In this document: positions 60,771 to 64,000 of the stretch, in pieces
Numbering within the stretch: the first letter of the stretch is position 1
Layout: the number at the start of each line of letters is the position of its first letter
Source of the DNA: Cynocephalus volans
Lineage: Eukaryota > Chordata > Mammalia > Dermoptera > Cynocephalidae
Direction: 5' to 3'
NCBI RefSeq assembly: GCF_027409185.1
Contig: NC_084474.1
Span: forward strand, 29,140,382-29,204,381
Length of the DNA: 64,000 bases
Translations under genes and position numbers: made by a program
The notes under the pieces: generated by a model
Databases searched by the model: none
Told to the model about the DNA's origin: nothing
The model's input: the letters and a program-made list of their open reading frames with translations, nothing else

Positions 60771-63700
60771 TTTCCCTCAAATGACCCAATAAAGAGCCAT
60801 GAACATACTAATGGCTTAAAAAGTGCTTTTTGATTGGATGAATAAATTAATCCCTTAATTTTGTTAAGCCTGTTTAAATGAACATTTTTTAGCAATTAAT
60901 TTATATTTTTCCCATAGTATTTCTGTGGTTTTAAATTTTGTATCCTTTCACTTAGACTCCAAAGGTCATCCCTATTTTGGATTAGAATGCTGAGTGGAAG
61001 GACATGAACTTTTAAAAATGTGTCTTTCACTATTTTATGAACTATCCATTAATCATACCTTCCTGTGTTTTGTGAAGGAGGAGAAAAAGATTTTCACATT
61101 CTTGATAAGCTTTCTGTGACTGCATCTTGATGCCAAGTTGGTTTTGTTCTCATAACTTTATCAGCAGTCTCACTTAGAATATTTTATTTTGTCCCTGTTG
61201 TGCTGTCACTTTTGAGACAGCCAGTCAACCTAAGCATGCTTCACCACGGTGTGTGCCACTCAAATAAGCAATAAGAAAGTGTGCTCAGCACAGGGCTGGG
61301 AGATGAAGTTAATTAACAGAAGTAGGCTGTAAAAAGTCACTCAGGGGAAATGTCAGTAAGAAATGCACTGCCTGTTGCAGCACCGCTGTGCTCCTTACCA
61401 CACCTGACACAGCACAGCTGGGACACAGAGCTGACAATGGTGCCGATGAGAACGGCTTGCTCCTCGGCAGCTGCTTAGTGTCATGGCCCCACTGGGGACT
61501 CCACAGAAGACATCATTATGGGTTTTGTGGTGCTGGCAGCTTTTGATTTTGTTCTTTGGGCCCATTTGTGTCATTACTACTAGTCTGAGACACAAAGACT
61601 TTTAACTATAGGGAAAATCACTGCATGGCCTTCAAGGATTTTCTTGGAAAAAAAGAGGAAAGGATTTCAAGAGAACCATGTCGTCTGATTAAGACAGCAT
61701 TCTAAGTCATTACTAAGGAAAGAAAAGTCTTTTAACTGTCAGGTGATGTGTATATATTAAAAAAGGGATGTATTTAAGTATTTTCTTATGCTGTGTAAAC
61801 TGCTTCAAGCCTTTGATAAAACACACAGAGTAATTTAGTTGCAGATCAATTTCATTGGAACTAAATGTTCCAAATGAATCTTTTTTTCCAATTTCAACTT
61901 TGTCTCTGTTAAGATATGTGATTCAATAAAGATGCTAATGATAGTGATGTCAGGTGAGCATAAAATTATAGACAAGATGGTAATTCAATGAAATTTCTTT
62001 ACATGAATACAAAAATCGTACTTTTTAGACAAACTTTTCAATAGACACCACAAACGTATTACATCCTTAACATTTTCAAAACAAAAGGAATACTACCCCA
62101 ACAAAGGGAAGAAGAAAATTTACAAATTAACCAAAGAAATGTAAATTGAAATAACCTATTTTTCAAATTTTACAGAAGCAAAGATTGCAGAGATTTAAAA
62201 AGAAAGGACTAAATGCTAGTGGGTGTACAGAGTATGCAGTAAGGCAGGCCCTCTGGAATAGGTTAAATTGGCATCATTTTCTGGAAAACTGTATGACAGG
62301 ATGTTCATATCCTTTGACACAGTAGTTTTATTTCTAGGAATCAGTCCTAAGGAATAAGAAGAAATTCACTCAGTATTAGGTATAAACACTTCTTTCAAAA
62401 ATTATTACATTAGGAAAAAACTAGAAACAATTATAGAGAAATGACTAGATAGTAGTGACAAGTCAATGGAATCCCGTGTACTTTTGATGAATATATAATG
62501 ATATAGGAACATGCTCACAATCCAAGTAAAAGAAAATACAGAATGATAGATGAAATATTATACTATTGCATAATATTTATAATAATATAAAAGGAAAACG
62601 CATCAAAATGTTAATGATTGTCTCTGAATGTCAGGATAATGGTAATTTATGACTTTATTATTAATATTTTTCATACTAATTATTAATTATTATTTTACGA
62701 TCAGAAACAAAAAGGACATTATTTTCTACCCTGGAGAATCTAGAGAGAGGTCCTCAGCTCCACAGCCCCTGTCGTTTTAATCCCTCAGGAGGTGATGGGT
62801 TGGTCAGTTGAGCCAGAATGTGATTTACATGAAGATCCAGATGTTCACCACTTAACTGCTGCAATCTGTGGACACCAGGAGATGAAATAACCCTCCCTGA
62901 GGAAGACTAAAAGTCGGAGTGTAAAAGCATATCTGAAATGATGGCTGGGGTCCTAGGTTCCAAGACATCATTGGTTGGGAATGAGTACCTACCTACGGGC
63001 TAGGTGCTGAAGAAAGGCTGAGATTCAGCATCTGGGAGAGCAGGCCTGAGGAACCAGTATTGGGGACTGAAGTCAGCGTCATATAGCCAAGAATGCAGAT
63101 TTGGCTAGAGGAGAGACCAGGGCAAATCAGTTCTAGAACAATGGGCTGTACTGTGTGCTGATGTAGGGAAGGAAGGTAAAGAATTGGGTACCTGCCTTGA
63201 CACTGGCTGGCATTCACTGAGTTCCTTTATGAGTTACTTACAGCAGAATTCTTGGGGCAGCACGGAGAGTGGTAATGTAAAAGAGGGTGACAGATGTCAG
63301 AGGCAACCCGAGGAGCAGCAGCCATTGGAGTGGGGAAAAGGATGGAATTTGAAGAACGGGATCGGGGGGTCAATGGAGAGGCACATGAGGGACAGAAGGA
63401 AGGAAGAGGGGCTTCATCAAGTAGAAAGGACCATCCTTCTCGAAAATGATTGCAAGGCACTCCAAGGACCCCTCATTTCAAAATGCAGTGATTGCAGGGA
63501 GAGAGATAGAAGGCTGGAATTTTAATAGTTTATTTATTGGAGAACTGAGCTAGAGAATTTAATTGTGTTACTGTTACAGTGACTCATTCTTTACTACTGC
63601 ATTCTCAGACTGGCATGTCCTGGCAAATGCAAAAATATTGAAATGTATGAAGAATAATGAGGATAAAATATGTAAGCGTCTCTGTGTCTAACAGTAATAC

Positions 63701-63941
63701 AATGAACAAGAAAATAGGATTTTGTGATTTATATTTTATAATCTATTCAGAAAATGATCCAGTTTTTTTAACCCTCTGATATACCTATATAGATATAGCT
63801 AGCGACCTTCTCTAGTCTCTGAAGATTTTATATCCACATTGGATAATTGATCTTAGAAAAAAAAGTTTATCATAAAATAGAGACTATCCATACATGGACT
63901 TCGTTCCGGAGTTAAACGAGTTTAAATAAGAATATGAAATA
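60771..63941. other. Intronic sequence, no element recognised
   Basis: Unique-looking DNA. The frame at 63184-63525 (113 codons) and its antisense partner have no recognisable domain. An older DNA or LINE relic could be present in 62000-62700 but was not identifiable by eye. Confidence 0.55.
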
Positions 63942-64000
63942 CTGGCTGGCTGGCTAGCTCAGCTCTTTAGAGCACAGACTTATAACCCCAAGGTCACGAG
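63942..64000 (+). mobile_element. tRNA-derived SINE (5' part), cut by window end
   Basis: GGCTGGCTGGCTAGCTCAGC, then TCTTTAGAGCACAGACTTAT and AACCCCAAGGTCACGAG, resemble the first 55 bases of tRNA-Ile, with the A box around TAGCTCAGCTCTTTAGAGC. The B box should follow just outside the window. It is probably from the same tRNA-like SINE group as the dimer at 29381-29544. Confidence 0.75.

Larger units (their letters stand above)
20121..64000 (+). other. KCNB2: KCNB2 intron following first coding exon (5' part)
   Basis: Everything from the donor to the right end is intronic by inference. No frame resembling the Kv2 S1-S6 region, selectivity filter or C-terminus is present. The open frames found here are short, or lie inside L1, L2 or LTR relics. 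The intron hosts most of the young insertions in the window. Confidence 0.8.

Noticed and set aside
63184..63525. 113-codon frame with charged C-terminus
   Set aside because: Purine-rich intron sequence with an equally open antisense frame and no known domain.
63942..64000. tRNA-Ile gene at the right edge
   Set aside because: Mismatches in the D and anticodon arms and the GGCTGGCTGGC start fit a SINE better. The rest is outside the window.

Overview
This is AT-rich mammalian nuclear DNA with a single recognisable host exon. Residues 1-193 encoded at 19542-20120 are the cytoplasmic N-terminus and T1 (BTB/POZ tetramerisation) domain of the voltage-gated potassium channel Kv2.2 (KCNB2, + strand). 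A consensus 5' splice site follows the last codon, and S1-S6, the pore and the long C-terminus lie beyond the window. So 1 to about 19453 is the 3' part of an upstream intron (or 5' flank), and 20121-64000 is the start of a very long first coding intron. No second host gene, RNA gene with intact structure, CRISPR, operon or other prokaryotic system is visible.

Organism: a placental mammal. Old repeats shared by placentals are plentiful: L2, MIR, MER5A and other hAT-Charlie MITEs, a Tigger-type element, and MLT1/MaLR LTRs. Younger lineage-specific elements set it apart from human: a two-unit tRNA-derived SINE with no unrelated body (29381-29544), a related monomer running off the right end (63942-64000), and two copies of an 81-82 bp palindromic mariner-type MITE. 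tRNA-Ile-like monomer/dimer SINEs recall colugo (CYN) or some bat lineages. I cannot decide between these from sequence alone.

Layout. 1-19453: intron or flank with an unresolved repeat, L2, a hAT MITE, a solo MLT1 LTR with perfect TATGG duplication, a 5'-truncated antisense L1 splitting an older repeat, MIRs and a long antisense L2 just before the exon. 19454-20120: KCNB2 exon with a short upstream ORF. 20121-44312: intron with a Tigger element, a MaLR-like LTR, a 400 bp cluster of young insertions (mariner MITE, retroposed 5' tRNA-Leu half, dimeric SINE), L2s and MER5A nested in L2. 44313-46060: 5'-truncated L1. 50056-55970: nearly full-length but inactivated L1 with 17 bp target-site duplications and about 100 bp tandem monomers in its 5'UTR. 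55988-64000: L2, an MLT1-like LTR, MIRs and the terminal SINE.

The window shows no multi-gene system. The most unusual items are the tailless tRNA-Leu half retrocopy (29277-29350), the monomeric L1 promoter carrying a 255-codon antisense ORF of 33-residue repeats (49928-50695), the roughly 52-55 bp duplication around the antisense L1 (9779-10959), and a short uORF ahead of KCNB2. Repeat family names are from memory of consensus sequences and were not checked by a search.
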